In this document: positions 62,864 through 64,000 of the stretch, piece by piece | Position numbering within the stretch: the stretch's first letter is position 1 | Layout: every line of letters starts with the position of its first letter | Assembly (NCBI RefSeq): GCF_002288825.1 | Contig: NZ_NSLI01000003.1 | Location: 620,001-684,000, forward strand | DNA length: 64,000 nucleotides | Direction of reading: 5' to 3' | Origin: Sphingomonas lenta | Lineage (GTDB): Bacteria; Pseudomonadota; Alphaproteobacteria; Sphingomonadales; Sphingomonadaceae | Notes under the pieces: generated by a model | Databases searched by the model: none | The model's input: the letters and a program-made list of their open reading frames with translations, nothing else | What the model was told of the DNA's origin: nothing | Program-made: the position numbers and the translations under genes

Positions 62864-63125
62864 TCAGGTCGGCGAACCAGGCCTCGAACGATTTCCAATC
62901 GGGCCGGCCCGCAGTTCTCAGCCAACGCGCGACCACCTCGTGCTCGTATATGCGTCCCGCCGCGATATCGGCGTCAGCCTCGTCGTCCCCGCCATCGTCC
63001 ACATGCGGTATGCCGGGCGCCGGCGGGAAACGCGCCATGTACGCGTCGAACTCGTCGTCCGACAGATCGGCTACGGCCTTGCCGCCCAGAAACTCGCCGG
63101 GGTCTCGATCCATGCGCGCGACCAT
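62856..63125 (-). CDS. Putative antitoxin of the ParE-like module
   Basis: An 89-residue acidic protein immediately upstream of the toxin, overlapping it, in the usual antitoxin-first order. The segment DADIAAGRIYEHEVVARWLRTAG resembles the C-terminal part of antitoxins that pair with ParE. The N-terminal part (SDDEFDAYMARFPP) has no recognisable DNA-binding motif. The start at 63125 has GGGG seven bases upstream; an ATG four codons later is possible. Family assignment is mainly by context. Confidence 0.72.
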   Translation of the reverse strand: MVARMDRDPGEFLGGKAVADLSDDEFDAYMARFPPAPGIPHVDDGGDDEADADIAAGRIYEHEVVARWLRTAGRPDWKSFEAWFADLNG

Positions 63126-63333
63126 AGCCCCGACTGGTGGGAGTGGCTAGGTGGCGGTTTCGTCAGGGGGTCGGCCACGTCCGACGAAGTCACCAACCAG
63201 TTCTCCGAGCGCGAGGCGCTGCTGTTCCATTCGGAGGGGCGGCCGCGAAAGACTGGGATCATCAACGTGGCGGCGGAAACCGCCCGCGTCGCCAACCCCG
63301 CCGATTAGAGTGGGCGGCCCCGGAACGGAACCG

Positions 63334-64000
63334 TCAGTGCCGCCCGTTCAGCGTCGCGAACACCTGGTCGTAGTCGCCCCGACGCTCCGCCTGGCGGAGG
63401 AAGCCGACGCGCTCGACGCAGATTTCGTGCGCGTCCGGGTTCGCCTCTATCAGAGACATGACCTCGTCAATGTAAGCCTGGAGCGGCATCGAGTTCGGGT
63501 TGTCCGCCTGTCCCGGCATCAGGTCGGTCGCGACCGCGGGGGGTACGATCTCGACCACGTCGATCGCCGTGCTCCTCAGCTGCTCGCGTAGCGACTGCGA
63601 CCAGCTGTGGATCGCCGCCTTGGTGGCGTTGTAGGTGGGGGTCGCAGCGAGCGGCACGAAGGCGAGGCCGGACGAGACGGTGACGATCGACGCGCGCGGC
63701 CGGTTCTTCAGATGCGGGAGGAGCGCGGCGGTGAGCCTGATCGGGCCGAGCAGGTTGGTCGCGATGATCGCCTCCGCGTCCGACGTATCGTAGTCGTCAG
63801 CCGCCATGTCCTCGGCGCGCATGATGCCGGCGTTGTGGACCACGACGTTCAGCTCGGGATGATCGCCGGCGACGCGCACCGCGAACGACGCGACCGCGGA
63901 CGCGTCCGCCACGTCGAGCAGCGCGGTCGCCATGCCCGGATTAGCGCGCGCGACCTCTTCCAGCGGCTCGGCCCGGCGTCCGGCGACGATCACGCGGTTG
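63334..64000 (-). CDS. SDR family oxidoreductase, 5' truncated by window edge
   Basis: The last 222 residues of a classical short-chain dehydrogenase. The N-terminal Rossmann Gly motif is outside the window. Visible are NRVIVAGRRAEPL, VVVHNAGIMRAEDM (NNAG-type motif), the catalytic Ser in IVTVSSGLAFVP, Tyr and Lys in YNATKAA, and the PPAVATDL region that follows. It resembles DltE-like NAD(P)-dependent oxidoreductases. Its direction runs toward the antitoxin gene, with a 208-base gap. Substrate unknown. Confidence 0.88.
   Translation of the reverse strand, partial: NRVIVAGRRAEPLEEVARANPGMATALLDVADASAVASFAVRVAGDHPELNVVVHNAGIMRAEDMAADDYDTSDAEAIIATNLLGPIRLTAALLPHLKNRPRASIVTVSSGLAFVPLAATPTYNATKAAIHSWSQSLREQLRSTAIDVVEIVPPAVATDLMPGQADNPNSMPLQAYIDEVMSLIEANPDAHEICVERVGFLRQAERRGDYDQVFATLNGRH

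Noticed and set aside
62682-63308. Plus-strand open frame over the antitoxin/toxin genes and the gap beyond, ending TARVANPAD
   Set aside because: Most of it is antisense to the better-supported antitoxin and toxin; the last 60 codons look slightly protein-like but lack a start.
1-64000. CRISPR array or Cas genes
   Set aside because: No regularly spaced identical short repeats; the repeats present are palindromic intergenic elements or coding repeats in the RTX and kinase genes.

Overview
The window is uniformly GC-rich and gene-dense. Its gene families point to a free-living alphaproteobacterium, most likely a sphingomonad: a HWE-family sensor kinase, TonB-dependent uptake, CsaA, a DUF6356 protein, tandem M28 peptidases and several palindromic intergenic repeat families. 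The genus is an inference; there is no rRNA in the window to settle it. Layout: 1-16118 is a signalling and envelope block. It holds a 5'-truncated GAF/PAS hybrid histidine kinase, two stand-alone receiver proteins, an L,D-transpeptidase, a beta-propeller protein, a GH15 glycosidase, an outer-membrane transporter-like protein, a TonB receptor, and a Crp-like regulator overlapping an 1833-residue PAS/GAF HWE kinase, which in turn overlaps a receiver gene. 16199-24775 looks like an integrated 8.6-kb genomic island at the 3' end of tRNA-Leu(CAG). A near-perfect copy of the tRNA 3' end lies at the far end, and inside are a P4-type integrase, a 55-codon excisionase-like HTH gene, a TetR regulator, an EmrAB-outer-membrane-factor efflux operon ending in a Gly/Ser-rich lipoprotein, and about 1 kb of decayed non-coding DNA. 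24964-36247 is a housekeeping block: an NDUFA9-like epimerase, uppP, a translationally coupled gltD-DUF2059-gltB operon, a small lipoprotein, a YdjM-like membrane hydrolase, a glutathione S-transferase and csaA. 36436-50960 holds pepN, two tandem M28 peptidases each followed by the same type of palindromic repeat, an SDR epimerase, an EamA transporter, threonine aldolase, PBP1A, an FMN reductase, a DUF6356 protein, and a divergent MurC/Mpl-type ligase and LD-carboxypeptidase. 51014-64000 holds thrS and infC (probably with an ATA start), glnD coupled to a 52-residue membrane protein, an RTX-like calcium-binding protein, a glycosyltransferase, mutS translationally coupled to an upstream antitoxin-ParE module, and a truncated SDR. 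How the genes fit together: translational coupling through 4-8 base start/stop overlaps is frequent (kinase-receiver, gltD-DUF2059-gltB, emrB-OMF-lipoprotein, aldolase-EamA, glnD-small protein, antitoxin-toxin-mutS). Cell-wall genes recur (L,D-transpeptidase, UppP, PBP1A, Mur ligase, LD-carboxypeptidase), as do nitrogen-metabolism genes (gltBD, glnD). The most interesting accessory content is the tRNA-bounded efflux island with its uncharacterised coupled lipoprotein, the toxin-antitoxin module wired into mutS, the modular RTX protein with its neighbouring glycosyltransferase, and the very large kinase built from repeated GAF modules.
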